Shown here piece by piece: positions 26,526-37,255 of a stretch of DNA of 64,000 nt. The notes beneath the pieces are model-generated. The model had not been told where the DNA came from. It was given only the letters and a program-made list of their open reading frames with translations, and did no database searches. The DNA comes from Bog-473 sp963828825 (GTDB lineage: Bacteria; Actinomycetota; Acidimicrobiia; Acidimicrobiales; RAAP-2): contig CAWHGF010000007.1 in assembly GCA_963828825.1 (NCBI GenBank), positions 1,116,001 to 1,180,000 of the forward strand, given 5' to 3'. The position numbers and the translations under genes are program-made. How positions within the stretch are numbered: position 1 is the first letter of the stretch; each line of letters starts with the position of its first letter.

Positions 26526-28139
26526 CTAGTGCAGCCGGGCGGTGAACCGGCCCAGGAACACCCGGCTGCGGGCGAGGAACGGCTGCCGCTGGGCCGAGGG
26601 CAGACACACGAAGAGGAGCGCGTAGAAGACGATCATGAGCCCGATTCCCGCTCCGGCGACGGCGACAAGCCCCGGGATCCGACCGGCTGTGTCCGTGAAG
26701 ACATAGAGCGGGCCACCCCCGCGCCCGACCGCCCAGGCCAGGCCGCCGGTCACGAGCGCGGGCAGGCCCAGCGTGCGCAGCGTGCGTACGGCCCGGCGAG
26801 GGAAGGAGTCTCCGAGCTGGCGGTAGGCGAGCGGGAGCGTGAGCATCCCCTCCATCACGACGACGCTGATCAGGGCGGCCTCGGCCATGCCCAGGGCGCC
26901 GTAACGCGAGGCCAGTGCAACGCCAAGCGCCACGTGGAGCACAGCCTCTGTGCCGTAGAGGACCGCGGAGAGTTTCGGGCGGCCGGCGCCGCAGACCGCC
27001 ACCCTGACGGCCGACGCCCAGGCCTGCACGACCCCGGCGAGGCACAGCAGTCCGATGACCGGCGCCGCCTCGCGGTAGAGCGGCCCCAGCCAGGCCTCGA
27101 CAGCGGGGCCGGCGAGAAACCCGAGGGCGATGGCGGCGGGGATGCTCAGGTACTGGACAAAACGGACCACTTCGTCGGTGGTGTCGCGCAGACCCGACCG
27201 GTTCCCACGGGCCTCCAATTGCCCTGCTTTCGTGAACAGCACGAACGTCCGCGGGGCGATGATCCGGAGCGGGAGCATGCCGAGCCGCTGGGCGACCGCG
27301 TAGATCGCAGCCGCCCGCACCCCGGCGACCGCGCCAACGATGAGGACGTCGGAAAGGCTCACGACCGCATCGGACACCTGGATGATTGAGAACCAGCCCG
27401 ATGCCAGAGAGAACATCCGGAGCAGACCGCGGTCGAAACCGCGCAGGGAGAGATGGAACCACGGCAGGAGCCGGCGCACAATGATCAGGCGTGACACCTG
27501 GCCCACCAGGCTGATGGCGACGGTGACGACGCCGAGCGCGATCAGACCCCCATGGAGCCACAGGACGACGACCCAGCCGATCGCCTGCGACACCATGACG
27601 GCGATCAAGCTGTAGTTCAACAGGTCGAATCGCTGCAGGGCGGAAAGCGCTCCTCCGAACGTGTCCATCGGGATGGAAAGCGCCATGTCGAACGCCAGCA
27701 GCAGGACCAGGAACCGTGCCTGGCCGACCAGGCTCTTGGGAATGCTCGTGATGATGTCGGGGAGGAAGATTGCGAAGACCACAACACCCGCGAACGCGAC
27801 GATCCCCAGCACGGAAAGGACCAGGAAAGAGGTGTTCAGCGTGGCGCCGACCTTCTCGTTGTCCTCCAACTCGAGGTGCCGGCTGACGAATGCCACCGTC
27901 GCGCTGGCAAACCCCAGTTCGAGGAGCTCGAGGAACGGGATGAGCGAACCGATGAGCGCCCACACCCCATAGCGGATGATGCCCAGCTCGTGGGTGAGGA
28001 TCGGGGTGGTGAGGAACCCGACGGCCACGACGACAACGGCGGAAAGGTAGTTGGTCGCGACGTTGCGGCGGTCGGTCGCCTTCTTGGGCTTCACGTTCCC
28101 GGAAGCGCCCTCGGGCCGAAGCTCGGGCTCCTGCAGCAC
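26526..28139 (-). CDS. Wzx-type polysaccharide flippase (MATE/MVF superfamily)
   Basis: An integral membrane protein of about 537 residues with 12 to 14 helices. Its recognisable N-terminus is RRNVATNYLSAVVVVAVGFL and TPILTHELGIIRYGVWALIG, followed by LELLELGFASATVAFVSRHL, the pattern of oligosaccharide flippases. Later segments include AVAQRLGMLPLRIIAPRTF. The GTG at 28139 lies four bases after the previous stop. A downstream GTG before KPKKATDRRN is an alternative start. It would flip undecaprenyl-linked repeat units across the membrane for the polymerase encoded upstream. Confidence 0.9.
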   Translation of the reverse strand: MLQEPELRPEGASGNVKPKKATDRRNVATNYLSAVVVVAVGFLTTPILTHELGIIRYGVWALIGSLIPFLELLELGFASATVAFVSRHLELEDNEKVGATLNTSFLVLSVLGIVAFAGVVVFAIFLPDIITSIPKSLVGQARFLVLLLAFDMALSIPMDTFGGALSALQRFDLLNYSLIAVMVSQAIGWVVVLWLHGGLIALGVVTVAISLVGQVSRLIIVRRLLPWFHLSLRGFDRGLLRMFSLASGWFSIIQVSDAVVSLSDVLIVGAVAGVRAAAIYAVAQRLGMLPLRIIAPRTFVLFTKAGQLEARGNRSGLRDTTDEVVRFVQYLSIPAAIALGFLAGPAVEAWLGPLYREAAPVIGLLCLAGVVQAWASAVRVAVCGAGRPKLSAVLYGTEAVLHVALGVALASRYGALGMAEAALISVVVMEGMLTLPLAYRQLGDSFPRRAVRTLRTLGLPALVTGGLAWAVGRGGGPLYVFTDTAGRIPGLVAVAGAGIGLMIVFYALLFVCLPSAQRQPFLARSRVFLGRFTARLH

Positions 28140-28143
28140 GTGA

Positions 28144-29523
28144 CTAGCTCGATCGGGGGAGACCGGGAAGCCTGACCATCGCGCTACGGAGCTTGACAAC
28201 GGCGTTCTGGCCCTCTTCGACCTCGGCGGGCGGGGTGTACTGGTACGCCGTCTGCGCCTTCCGCCGCCGGACACGGTTCAATACGATGCCCACGACGTTC
28301 GCGCCCGAGGCGCGCAGTTGGGCCAAGCCCTGCTCGAGATGCTCGTAATTGAACCTCCGGACGTCGACCACCAGGACCACGGCGTCCGCCTTGGCGACGA
28401 GGATGGTGGTCTCGGCAATGCCCGTGATGGGCGGGCAATCGAGGACGACGGTCCGGTCCGACTCACGGAGCGCGCGCAGGAGCCGGGGCACGTCTGCCGC
28501 GGCGATGTCGGCGGGATGCCGTGTCGGCACACCGGCGGGAATCAACTCCAGGTAGCGGTTCTCCGTCGAGGCCAGGAGATCGGTCGGACCGTTGGCGGAC
28601 GGGATATCGCTGACACCGGGCGACAGCTTCACACCGAAGATCTGGTGCAGCCTCGGTTGGCGCAGATCAGCATCGACCGCAACCACGAATTGACCCGGGG
28701 TTGCGAGCACCCATGCGGTGTGGGAGGCGATCGAAGACTTGCCCTCCCTGGGCTCGCAGGAGGTGAACGCGATGACCGGATGCGTGTCCTGGAACATGAT
28801 GTGGAGGTAGCTGCGGAGTTGCTGGAACGCTTCGAGGCCACGGGCGTCGGCCGATTTGAACATGTCGGCCGGGTTCGAATCGGCGCCGGTGAGCGTCGGC
28901 ACCTCGCCCAGGACAGGCAGTCCGAGACGATCCCAGACCTCTTCGGCGGCGACGAACCGCCGAAGGGCGGCGGCTCCCAGAGCGGCGAACACCGCCGCGA
29001 TGAAGCCGAAGGCGACGGACGCCACCGCGACCGTCTTGCTGGGATTCGTCGGCGTGCTCGGGAGCTCTGCGCTGCCCAACTGCGACAGAACGAGGAGGGA
29101 CGCCGCGTCACGGTTCGTCACGTGCACGACTCGGGCTGCCGTTGCGTTGGCGTAGGCCTGGGCGGCGGCCGGATCCGTGCTCGAGGCATTGATGGAGACG
29201 GAGTTCGAGCTGGGATCCCCGGTCGCCGAGATCTTCACAGGCACCGAACGGAACTGGGCCGGCACCTCCGCCCTCGCCTCCGCCTCGATGACCTGGTTCT
29301 GCGCTTCCACGACGATCTGGGGGATCTCGATCTGGATGGCGCCGACGTCGGGCCCGGGGTTCGTCGTGTTCGGCGGCGGCTGCGCCAGCAGCACGACGCT
29401 GGCCTGGTACTGCTTCGCCGGCAGGACCGCGTACACGAACCCGATCCCTACACAGAAGAGAAAGGTCACGACGGCCACGAGCCAATTGGCCCGGACGCTG
29501 CGCACGATCTGTCTCAGGTCCAC
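28144..29523 (-). CDS. Wzz domain + CpsD-type BY-kinase (polysaccharide chain length)
   Basis: A 459-residue two-part protein. N-terminus: MDLRQIVRSVRANWLVAVVT with a first membrane helix, an external Wzz region, then SKTVAVASVAFGFIAAVFAA as the second helix. The cytoplasmic part has the kinase Walker A' CEPREGKSSIASHTAWVL, Walker B-like VVAVDADLRQPRLHQIFG and VVLDCPP. Tyrosines near the C-terminus are few (TAYQYTPP), so autophosphorylation may be limited. Its start overlaps the end of the glycosyltransferase gene by ten bases. It should control polymer length and export. Confidence 0.92.
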   Translation of the reverse strand: MDLRQIVRSVRANWLVAVVTFLFCVGIGFVYAVLPAKQYQASVVLLAQPPPNTTNPGPDVGAIQIEIPQIVVEAQNQVIEAEARAEVPAQFRSVPVKISATGDPSSNSVSINASSTDPAAAQAYANATAARVVHVTNRDAASLLVLSQLGSAELPSTPTNPSKTVAVASVAFGFIAAVFAALGAAALRRFVAAEEVWDRLGLPVLGEVPTLTGADSNPADMFKSADARGLEAFQQLRSYLHIMFQDTHPVIAFTSCEPREGKSSIASHTAWVLATPGQFVVAVDADLRQPRLHQIFGVKLSPGVSDIPSANGPTDLLASTENRYLELIPAGVPTRHPADIAAADVPRLLRALRESDRTVVLDCPPITGIAETTILVAKADAVVLVVDVRRFNYEHLEQGLAQLRASGANVVGIVLNRVRRRKAQTAYQYTPPAEVEEGQNAVVKLRSAMVRLPGLPRSS

Positions 29524-30656
29524 GCCGAGCCCTTTCCTCGTAACTCTCCTGCGGCCGCAGTGAGCGACCGCTCCACACCATCCACAACCCGGTCGAGTGA
29601 GAAATGATCCCGCACGTGAGCACGGCAGTGGTCGGCCAACGACGGTTCCCGCCTCTGCCAGCCTACGAGGCTCTCCAGCGCGAGGGTGACCACTCCCGCG
29701 TCGCCCGGCTCCACGAGGAACCGCTCGAACTCACCGGTCAGGATCTCGGTGATGCCGCCGATCCGCGAGGCGAGCGCTGGACGACCGGTGGCCATCGCCT
29801 CCACGATGACCCGGCCGAAGGGCTCGGCCCAGACGGAGGGGACGACCACCACGTCCGCGGCATGCAACGGACCCACCACATCGCTCTGGGCCGGCAACCA
29901 GACGCACCCCGGCGGGGCGGTCGCCCGGAGGCGTTCCAGGAACCCGGCGCCATCTTGGAGATGGGCACTGGGCGAACCCACCACCAAGAGCCTGCCCTCC
30001 GAGCCGCTGACGCCGAGTCGCCTCCAGGCATCGAGCAGTACGTCGAGACCCTTCTCGGGATCGAGGCGGCCGTAGTACAAGGCGACAAAGCCCTCTTGGG
30101 GAAGGCCCAGACGGGCTCGGGCTTCGGCCCTTTCGGCCTCGCCGCCCATGGGGTAGTCGTCACACGACACGCCGTTGTGGACCACATCGATGTGCTCCGG
30201 GTTCAGCCCCACCGCGACCCACTGGCTCCGGAGGAACTCGGAGACGGCGATGAAACGTCGCACATGGTCGTTGGGGAACGACCCCGGTCGCGCATGGCGG
30301 ATCTCGTGCAGATGGCAGACCACGGGCGAGCCCGACAGTCGTCCCACTGCCGCCGCCCACACGATCTCGGCAAAGCGATTCGGGTAGACGACGTCGGGCT
30401 TCTTCCTGGCGGCCGACAGCACGGCCGGCGCCATCCGCACGAGATCGCGCGGAGCGCTCGAGCGGGCGAAGTCGAAGACCGGACGGCGGGTCACGCTCCG
30501 GCAGAAGCTCCGGTACTCCCCGGCCAGCGCGCCGGGACGTGCCGCCAGCAGATCGACGGCGTGCCCTCGCGTGGCCAACCCGCGCGCGACCTGGAAGACG
30601 TTCAGCTCCGTCCCCCCGGCAGGGGCCATGGAATGGACACCAATGGCTAAGTCCAT
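29514..30656 (-). CDS. GT4-family glycosyltransferase
   Basis: A 380-residue GT-B enzyme starting MDLAIGVHSMAPAGGTELNV. The donor-binding C-terminal half has VALYYGRLDPEKGLDVLLDA, WLPAQSDVVGPLHAADVVVV, PSVWAEPFGRVIVEAMATGR with the conserved E-x7-E motif, and SRIGGITEIL. It is expected to transfer a sugar from NDP-sugar to the lipid-linked intermediate on the cytoplasmic face. It overlaps the polymerase stop upstream and the Wzz start downstream, so it is tightly co-translated in the polysaccharide operon. Confidence 0.92.
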   Translation of the reverse strand: MDLAIGVHSMAPAGGTELNVFQVARGLATRGHAVDLLAARPGALAGEYRSFCRSVTRRPVFDFARSSAPRDLVRMAPAVLSAARKKPDVVYPNRFAEIVWAAAVGRLSGSPVVCHLHEIRHARPGSFPNDHVRRFIAVSEFLRSQWVAVGLNPEHIDVVHNGVSCDDYPMGGEAERAEARARLGLPQEGFVALYYGRLDPEKGLDVLLDAWRRLGVSGSEGRLLVVGSPSAHLQDGAGFLERLRATAPPGCVWLPAQSDVVGPLHAADVVVVPSVWAEPFGRVIVEAMATGRPALASRIGGITEILTGEFERFLVEPGDAGVVTLALESLVGWQRREPSLADHCRAHVRDHFSLDRVVDGVERSLTAAAGELRGKGSAWT

Positions 30657-32099
30657 GCCATGTCCCCAATCTCGCTCTCCGACGCGGGCACTCCTGGGCG
30701 CCGCGCCGCCGGCCCCGGCCGCCGATCCATGGACGTGACGCAGGCACGCAGCATGCCCAGGCTCACGCCGAACAGAGTGGCGAGTCGATATTCGTCGAGG
30801 AACGGCTCGAGGAACCCGGTGGCGATGAGTCCCGCCAGCACCGCGACGATGGCCAGCGCCAGGCCGGCCGTCATCGGGTCGGGATGTCGCCTCCACACCT
30901 GGAGACCACCGGCAACGGAGGCGCCAAACGCGAAGACGAAGAGCAGGAGGCCGATGGCGCCGAGCCGGAGCAACAAGTCGAGCGCAATGTCGTGTGCGTA
31001 GGCCGTGGTCACCACGACGCGGGATCCCGGTTTCGTAGTACGGGAATTCCACCCCGAGGCCCCATCCGATGATCGGATGCTGGGGAATCAGTGTCTCCGC
31101 CTCCGCGGCGAGGTTCAAGCGGTCCTGGGCCGATTCCGCCTTGCCCTCGCTGTGGAAGAGACTCTGGAACGTCGACACGAGTGGGACGTGGACCGGCTGC
31201 CGGTCGACGGCGGCCGGCACGACGAGGACGGCCATGGCGAGTGCGACGATGGCGAGGAGCCCCAGCAACAGCTGGCCCGCCCGGATGTGCAGTTGCCGGA
31301 CGACGCTGTGTCGGTGCCCGATGAGGAGCACCACGAGAACCACCGACACGAGGACGGCGAGATTCACCAGCACGGCGCGCTGGTCGGCCAGCACCACGCT
31401 GACCAGCAACGGGACCAACGCCAGGACGTGGCGCAGCCGGACGGGTCCGGTCAGGAGCCGAGGCACGAAGCACATGGTCCCGATGGCGAGGGTGAGGGCG
31501 GCCGTCTCCGAGCCGACGGCCCCGAAATCCTGCAACGGGAGGAGGGGCAAATTGGTGTTGAAGCTGACTCTGGCGATCGTCATCAGGTCGACGATCGACG
31601 CGCACCCCACGGCGAGGTAGCCGAGTTTGAACAGGTCGCCGCTCTCGAAGTACCGGCGCACCGGCACGCCGGCGGCCAGCGCGTACGCCCCGACGATGTA
31701 GAGGATGTCCTTCGCCTCGTAGAGATCCTGGGACAGCGCGTTGTGGTACAGGTGCCCCTCCACCGCCCCGACGACCATCCACGCGGCGAAGGCCAACCAG
31801 AGACCGGCGGGCAGGCCGATCCGGATGGGCTTCCCCCGCACGATGAGGCGGGCCAGAAGGGCGAGCGTGATGTAGATCTCGGGTAATCGCAACTGCGTCG
31901 AGCCCGATCCCGGGTGGAAGATCCCGCGCGGCAGATTGTTCTGGTCGGCATAGATCGTGGCCTCGATCACCAGCATCCCGAGGAGCCCGAGCGGCACCAG
32001 GTGCTCCCTGCCTTCGCGCTCCCAGCGGATGAAGAGCTTGACGACACCCACCGCCACCCCGACCAGGACGACCAGCGCCAGCACAATGAGGAACTTCAT
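30647..32099 (-). CDS. O-antigen ligase/Wzy-type polymerase (apparent frameshift)
   Basis: A membrane protein starting MKFLIVLALVVLVGVAVGVV with about ten helices. It has the PIIGWGLGVEFPYYETGIP region typical of the large external loop in O-antigen ligase family proteins. The continuation VVTTAYAHDIALDLLLRLGA and two terminal helices lie in another frame, which is the standard HNxxLxxLxxxG ending. The frames join at about 31010-31030. Its ATG overlaps the previous stop as ATGA. It should polymerise or ligate the repeat units. An indel in the assembly is the simplest explanation for the split. Confidence 0.87.
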
Positions 32100-33241
32100 C
32101 GCGGTCGCACCGCCTCCATGAGCGGCGCCAGTGCCGCATCCCAGGTGTGGCCCTCCGTCACCGCGTCGTGGCCGACCCGCCCGAGCGCCGCCGCACGAGC
32201 GGGATCGAGGAGGAGGTCGGCGATGGCGTCGGCCAGCGCCGCAGCCTTGTCCGCCACGACCACGCCCCGGCCCACGAGGTCCTCCATCCCCTCGCAGCCC
32301 AGGGATGTGGCCACGACGGGCCGGCCGACGTCGAGCGCCTCCATGATCTTGAGCCGGGTCCCTCCGCCGCGCGCGCAGGGGAGCGACGACGACTCGCGAC
32401 CGCGCCAGGTACGGTCCGACGTCGGCCACCGTCCCCGTCACTTCCACGCTCTCGTCGGCCAGGGCGCGCACGGCCGGGGCCGGGTCCCTGCCCACGAGCA
32501 GGAGTTCGGGCCCGGGGTACCCGCTGGCGCACCAACGGCCAGATCTCGCGGGCCAGCCAGACCGCGGCGTCGACGTTGGGGGCCCATCCCAGGGTGGCCA
32601 CGAAGGCGACGGTCGCATCCGGCGCGTCGGGCAGGATCGCCGACGGCTCCCTGCCGTTCGGGCAGACCAGGACGGAGCGGGCGCCGGCGCTCAGTCTCAG
32701 CCCGCTCCTGCTCGCTGACCACGACCACGTGGTCGAACCCTCCGACCGTCCGTCGCTCCATCCGCCTGAGGGCCGCCGCCTCGGAGCGGTAGAGCAGGGC
32801 AGCGGGACCCCGCCGGGCGCGCGCGTAGCTGTCCACCAGGGCCGACTCGACGTTGTGGAGGTCGAGGATCGACACTTTTGCCGGGAGGTCGAGCACGAAT
32901 GGCACCATCTGCTGATATTCGACCTGCAAAAGGTCGATCCCTTTCTCGTCGGCAGCACCGCGGACGGCCTTGACCATCGCCGCGCTCCAGAATCGCCCCG
33001 CCGACACGCTACGCGCTGCGACGACACCCCGGGCCACCTGCCCGGGTGTCACCCGCCGGGGGACGGCCCGGACGTCAATTCCCAGCTCGCGGAGGCCCGA
33101 CCGGTCCGCGCTGCCGTCGTCGTAGGCGCACAGCACGAGATCGCCCAGCTCGGCCAGCCGGCGGGCGATGGCCAGCGAGCGCTGTTTCCCCCCGTTGTTG
33201 TCGGGCAGCGGCAGGAACTTGGTCAGCATGAGCGTCCTCAC
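32096..33241 (-). CDS. GT4-family glycosyltransferase (three apparent frameshifts)
   Basis: Starts at GTG 33241 overlapping the previous stop as GTGA: VRTLMLTKFLPLPDNNGGKQ. It continues with LLQVEYQQMVPFVLDLPAKV and HNVESALVDSYARARR, then VVVVSEQERAE. The frame then changes at about 32695 (VLVCPNGREPSAI and VAFVATLGWAPNVDAAVWL), at about 32520 (GYPGPELLLVGRDPAPAVRA) and at about 32380 (GGGTRLKIMEALDVGRPVVA, DPARAAALGRVGHDAV). Read together it is a complete GT4 enzyme of about 380 residues. Three shifts in one gene in a functioning operon argue for sequence errors. It probably adds a sugar to the repeat unit. Confidence 0.82.
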
Positions 33242-34452
33242 CGGCCCGCTCCCCGCTCCGTTCCCGCTCGAGCTAGCGCGCGGTAGACGTCGGCCATCGC
33301 CTCGGCCCGGACGGCCAGCGTGTGGCGCGCCACGACGCCGTCGCGCGCCGCGGCCGCGAGCTGGTGGCGCAGGGCGGGGGCGCCGAGGATCCTGCTGAGC
33401 CCGGCCGCCAGGGCGTCCGGCTGACCGGGGGCCACGAGCAAGCCCGTTTGGCCGTCCGTGACGAACTCGGGGATCCCGCCGGCATCGGTTCCGATCACCG
33501 GGACGCCGCACGCCTGTGCCTCCAGGACGCTCAGCCCGAACGGCTCCGAGGCCGACGCGTTGACCAATACGTCGAGCGAGCGCAGCACAGCGGGCACCTC
33601 GTCGACGGGGCCCACGAAGCGCGACCGGTCTCCGAGGAGCGATGACGCCTCCGCCCGTAGCTCCGTCTCGTAGCTGCCATCGTCCAGCGCGGGGGCGCCG
33701 ACGACGGCGAGGTGACTCCGGCCCGCTGCGCCCTCGAGCATCGTCATGGCCCGCACCACCGTCCGGATGCCCTTCTCCGGATCGACGCGGCCGACGATGC
33801 CGACGATCGGCTCGTCCGGCCGGCTGCTCAGCCGGGCCCTCCATGTCGCGTCCGGCGGGCCCGGGTGAAACCGCTCAGGATCCACGGCCTGGGGGATGAT
33901 GCGAAGGTCACCTCGGGCCCCGCCCACCGTGTCGGCGACGGCGCGGCTGATGGCCACGGTGCTCGACGCCAGTCGCATGGCCGTCCTCAGCACGACGCGG
34001 CCCAGCCCCGGGCGCACGAGGTCGTGGAGCTCCAGCACCACAGGTCGACGGGCCAACCGACCCGCAAGGGCGCAGTCCAGATGGCCCCACAGGCTGTTCG
34101 AATGGACCACATCCGAGTTGCGGGCCAGGCGGGCCAGCCGCCGAGTGCTTCGGCCGGTCGTGACCACCTCGCTCCCCAACGCTCGCACTCCCGGACGTCC
34201 GTCACCGGCCGTCCGCAGCCCGAGGCGGGGAAGGACGGCAAACTCCACATGCGGGAGGTCCAACGCCGACCACGCCTCGGCCAGGGCACCGGGGGGCGAC
34301 GCCAGAGTCAGCGCAATGCCGCGCTCTTCGAGCAGGGGCGCCAGGCCGAGCAGGCTGCGCTCCGCTCCCCAGACCCGGGGCGAGGTCGAGACGACGAGGA
34401 CGCGCAACCAGCCGGCCGGATCGGGATCAGGCCGCGCCGCACTCCCGTTCAT
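33238..34452 (-). CDS. GT4-family glycosyltransferase
   Basis: A 404-residue GT-B protein. The ATG at 34452 overlaps the previous stop as ATGA and is preferred to one 18 bases upstream. Motifs: SPRVWGAERSLLGLAPLLEE, DVVHSNSLWGHLDCALAGRL, VDPERFHPGPPD, VGIVGRVDPEKGIRTVVRAM and ASEPFGLSVLEAQACGVPVI with the E-x7-E type donor site, then GTDAGGIPEFV. It is intact, unlike its downstream neighbour. Its role is sugar addition in repeat-unit assembly. Confidence 0.92.
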   Translation of the reverse strand: MNGSAARPDPDPAGWLRVLVVSTSPRVWGAERSLLGLAPLLEERGIALTLASPPGALAEAWSALDLPHVEFAVLPRLGLRTAGDGRPGVRALGSEVVTTGRSTRRLARLARNSDVVHSNSLWGHLDCALAGRLARRPVVLELHDLVRPGLGRVVLRTAMRLASSTVAISRAVADTVGGARGDLRIIPQAVDPERFHPGPPDATWRARLSSRPDEPIVGIVGRVDPEKGIRTVVRAMTMLEGAAGRSHLAVVGAPALDDGSYETELRAEASSLLGDRSRFVGPVDEVPAVLRSLDVLVNASASEPFGLSVLEAQACGVPVIGTDAGGIPEFVTDGQTGLLVAPGQPDALAAGLSRILGAPALRHQLAAAARDGVVARHTLAVRAEAMADVYRALARAGTERGAGR

Positions 34453-35633
34453 CGCTCCACAGTCGACCACATGGTCGACCGGTCACCACGCGCATAGCGC
34501 ACCATGCCGCCGAGCGCGACTCCCTGCAGGAACATCACCTGCCCGGCCCCGGCCGCCGCGGCCGCCAGCAGGCGCCGTGGCTCGGGTCCGACCGGTGCGT
34601 CCTCCCCCGGCTCGCCGGCCTGCGTTCCAACGACCAAGCCGGCGCAGGCGCAGAGGTTGGCCAGGAGGAACCCCCGGGCCAGCGGGCTCGAGCGCACCCT
34701 CGTGGCCGCCATCACCAGCAGAGTCAGGTGGGCGAGGGGGCCCACGGTGTAGCGGACCAGGCGATGCCCCCACAGCTCCGCGGCCACGAGGCCGGCTGAC
34801 GGTCGCAGCTGACGACGGCGCCGGACCATGATGTGCAGCGCGCCGGACACGCTGCGGATCCGGCGCTCCCACGACACCGCCAGCGAGTCCGCGGCGGGAT
34901 CGAGCGCGCGGGCACGGGGCTCATAGGCGATCCGATAGCCCTGCTCGATGATGTCGAGCGCAGCCCAGAAATCGTCGGTGGCGACGTCGGCGGGGATCGG
35001 GCGCCATGCCTCGGCCCGGATGGCGGCGAGCTCGCCGACCAGGCCGATCGTCGTACCGAGACGGGCCTCGCGTTGCTTGAGCCAGGACTCGAACCTCCAG
35101 TAGAGGCTCTCGCCTCCGCCGTCGTCGTCCTCGACCTTCTCGCCCGCCACCGCACCGACCTCCGGGTCCGCGAAGTGCTCCACGGCGGCGGCCAGCGCGC
35201 CCGGAGCGATGCGGTTGTTGGCGTCGCTGATCACGACGACCGGCGTCGTGGCCTCCGCGAAGCCCCGGTTGAGGGCCTGGGACTTCCCGAGCCGCTCCGG
35301 GCCGGTGACTGCCCGCGCACCGGCGCGCTCCGCGGCTGCTGCGGTTTCGGGATCGCCGTCGGCGACCACCAGGATCTCAAGCGATCCCGGGTACCCGTTG
35401 GCCCGGATGTCCTCCACCTTGGCCCCGATCACACCGGCCTCCCGGTAGGCCGGCACCACAACGGTCAAGTCGGGCGGGGGCTCCCGCCGACCCGGACCCG
35501 GCGCGACGACGACCCTGCCGCGGCCGCCGCGGGTGCGCCAGGCCAGCCACGCCGGATAGAGCACGTGGCCCGCCGAGGCAGCCGCGACGAGGCCACCCAC
35601 GGCCAGGCTCGTCCCCAGACGCGGGCGAGTCAT
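34449..35633 (-). CDS. GT2-family glycosyltransferase, membrane-anchored
   Basis: A 394-residue GT-A enzyme. It has an N-terminal hydrophobic segment (LAVGGLVAAASAGHVLYPAW), the GT2 core PPPDLTVVVPAYREAGVIGA, EILVVADGDPETAAA, the metal motif region VVISDANNRIAPGAL, and acceptor-side EKVEDDDGGGESLYWRFE and ATDDFWAALDIIEQGYR, followed by C-terminal hydrophobic helices. It resembles processive or membrane-linked GT2 enzymes. Both ends overlap neighbours by four bases (ATGA), indicating translational coupling within the operon. Confidence 0.9.
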   Translation of the reverse strand: MTRPRLGTSLAVGGLVAAASAGHVLYPAWLAWRTRGGRGRVVVAPGPGRREPPPDLTVVVPAYREAGVIGAKVEDIRANGYPGSLEILVVADGDPETAAAAERAGARAVTGPERLGKSQALNRGFAEATTPVVVISDANNRIAPGALAAAVEHFADPEVGAVAGEKVEDDDGGGESLYWRFESWLKQREARLGTTIGLVGELAAIRAEAWRPIPADVATDDFWAALDIIEQGYRIAYEPRARALDPAADSLAVSWERRIRSVSGALHIMVRRRRQLRPSAGLVAAELWGHRLVRYTVGPLAHLTLLVMAATRVRSSPLARGFLLANLCACAGLVVGTQAGEPGEDAPVGPEPRRLLAAAAAGAGQVMFLQGVALGGMVRYARGDRSTMWSTVER

Positions 35634-37190
35634 TGCCGCACCTCTTCGGTAACCTGCACTCCGCGGAACACCCGGGCGCCGGCCGGAGTGAATCCGGCGC
35701 GCCGGAGCGCGGCGTCCACCGAGGCCGCCTCCGCGGGGTACAACGACAGGTCAGCGGTGGCGCTGAGGACCCAGATGCGCTGGTAGTCGGAGGCGGCCCG
35801 CTCGACCTCACTCCCGGTCACGGGCACGCTCCCGTCGAATGCCAACGGATCCACTCCCCACGCCGTCGCCGGATAGACCGGATGCACCTCTCGCTCGGCG
35901 GCAGGCCGGTCGCCCATGTACCACTCGACCGGGATCCGCTCGTACGGCGCGAAGATGAGCAGGCCGTCGCCAGGTTGGGCCCGACCGGCGATGTAGGCCA
36001 CGGGCGACCGGAAGTCCTGCGGGCCGCCCAGGGAGTACCACTGCGCGACGCCCAGCGCCGAGACTCCGACGAGGACGACCAGCAGCACGGCCGCGAGCGC
36101 GGCCGCACCACGACGGGCGAGGGACGACAGCCGTTCGACGCCGACCGCGACGAGCAGGATCGCCGCGGGAAGGCTGACCATCAGGTACCGCACCACGAGC
36201 AGCGGCCTGTCCACGAGCGAGAGCATCACGACGGCGCCCACCGGCACCACGAGCCAACACGCCGTGAAGCACAGTGGCCACTGGCGAGCGAAAACCTTGC
36301 CGATGTCAGGCCGGCGGCAAGCGAGCACGATGGCCACGACGATCCCGACGACCACCACGAGCACCAGCAGGTCGAGCACCGCATGAGGGACGGACGCGCG
36401 GATGTGCGTGAACAGCCGCCCCGCCGAGGACCCCGCGGCCCAATTCGACTCCGGCACTGTCGGTCGACTCGATGAGCAACCCCAACGGGACCAGGAGCAC
36501 GACCAACGCGACCGCCGACGTCAGCACCCGGCGCCAGGGGATCCGTCCCGGCGGCAGGAACGCCAGCGAGAGGGCCTGCCCGACCGGCACCAGCGCAGCC
36601 CAGAAATTGCTGTAGGCCGCCAGCGCGGTCACGATCGTGTACGCGGTCCAGCAGAGCCGGGAGGGCGGATCGACCTGGCGGATGCCCCGGACGAAGAAGA
36701 AACAGGACGCGCTCACGAGCAGGAGCGCCAGGGAGTACCCCCGGACGTCCTGCGCGAACTGGACAAAGAGGGGGTCGACCGCGAGGAGCAACCCCGCGAT
36801 CAACGCGACGCGACGCCCGAAGAGTGAGCGTGCCAGCATGATGACCACCCACAACGCCCCGACGGCCAGGATCACCGACAGGCTACGGAGGGCGATCTCG
36901 CTGTGGCCCAGCACGACCCAGCCGCGCAGCAGCAGGTAGTACAGCGCCATGTTCGCCTCGCGGTGGCTCACGACATTGGCGAAGCGGTGCCACGGCGCGG
37001 TGGCCAGGGTGGCGCTGACGGACTCGTCGAGGAACAGGCTGTGGGTGCCGAGGAACAGCGACCCGAGGACTGCCCCGAGGATGAGCTCCACGCCGACGGC
37101 CAGCCGCCAGTGTTGTGCCTCCATTGTCAGATCCGTGGCCGGATGCTGCTCCGCCGGTAAGCCGGCAACGTCAGCTACCGTGCTCGTCAT
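35630..37190 (-). CDS. GT39/ArnT-like membrane glycosyltransferase (apparent frameshift)
   Basis: A multi-helix protein starting MTSTVADVAGLPAEQHPATD. The N-terminal half has the first external loop FLDESVSATLATAPW with the acidic pair expected of GT-C enzymes, NMALYYLLLRGWVVLGHSEI, and VDPLFVQFAQDVRGYSLALL, the family's R-x-Y signature. The C-terminal half (SNWAAGSSAGRLFTHIRASV, then DRPLLVVRYLMVSLPAAILL, and a soluble tail) is in another frame, joined at about 36445-36460. It probably uses a polyprenyl-phosphate sugar on the outer face. Its stop overlaps the GT2 start. Confidence 0.86.
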
Positions 37191-37255
37191 CGTCTTTCAA
37201 GGGGTGTGCGTAACAACTCCCACACCCGTGTCCGGGAGCCCAAGAAGCGTTGAGC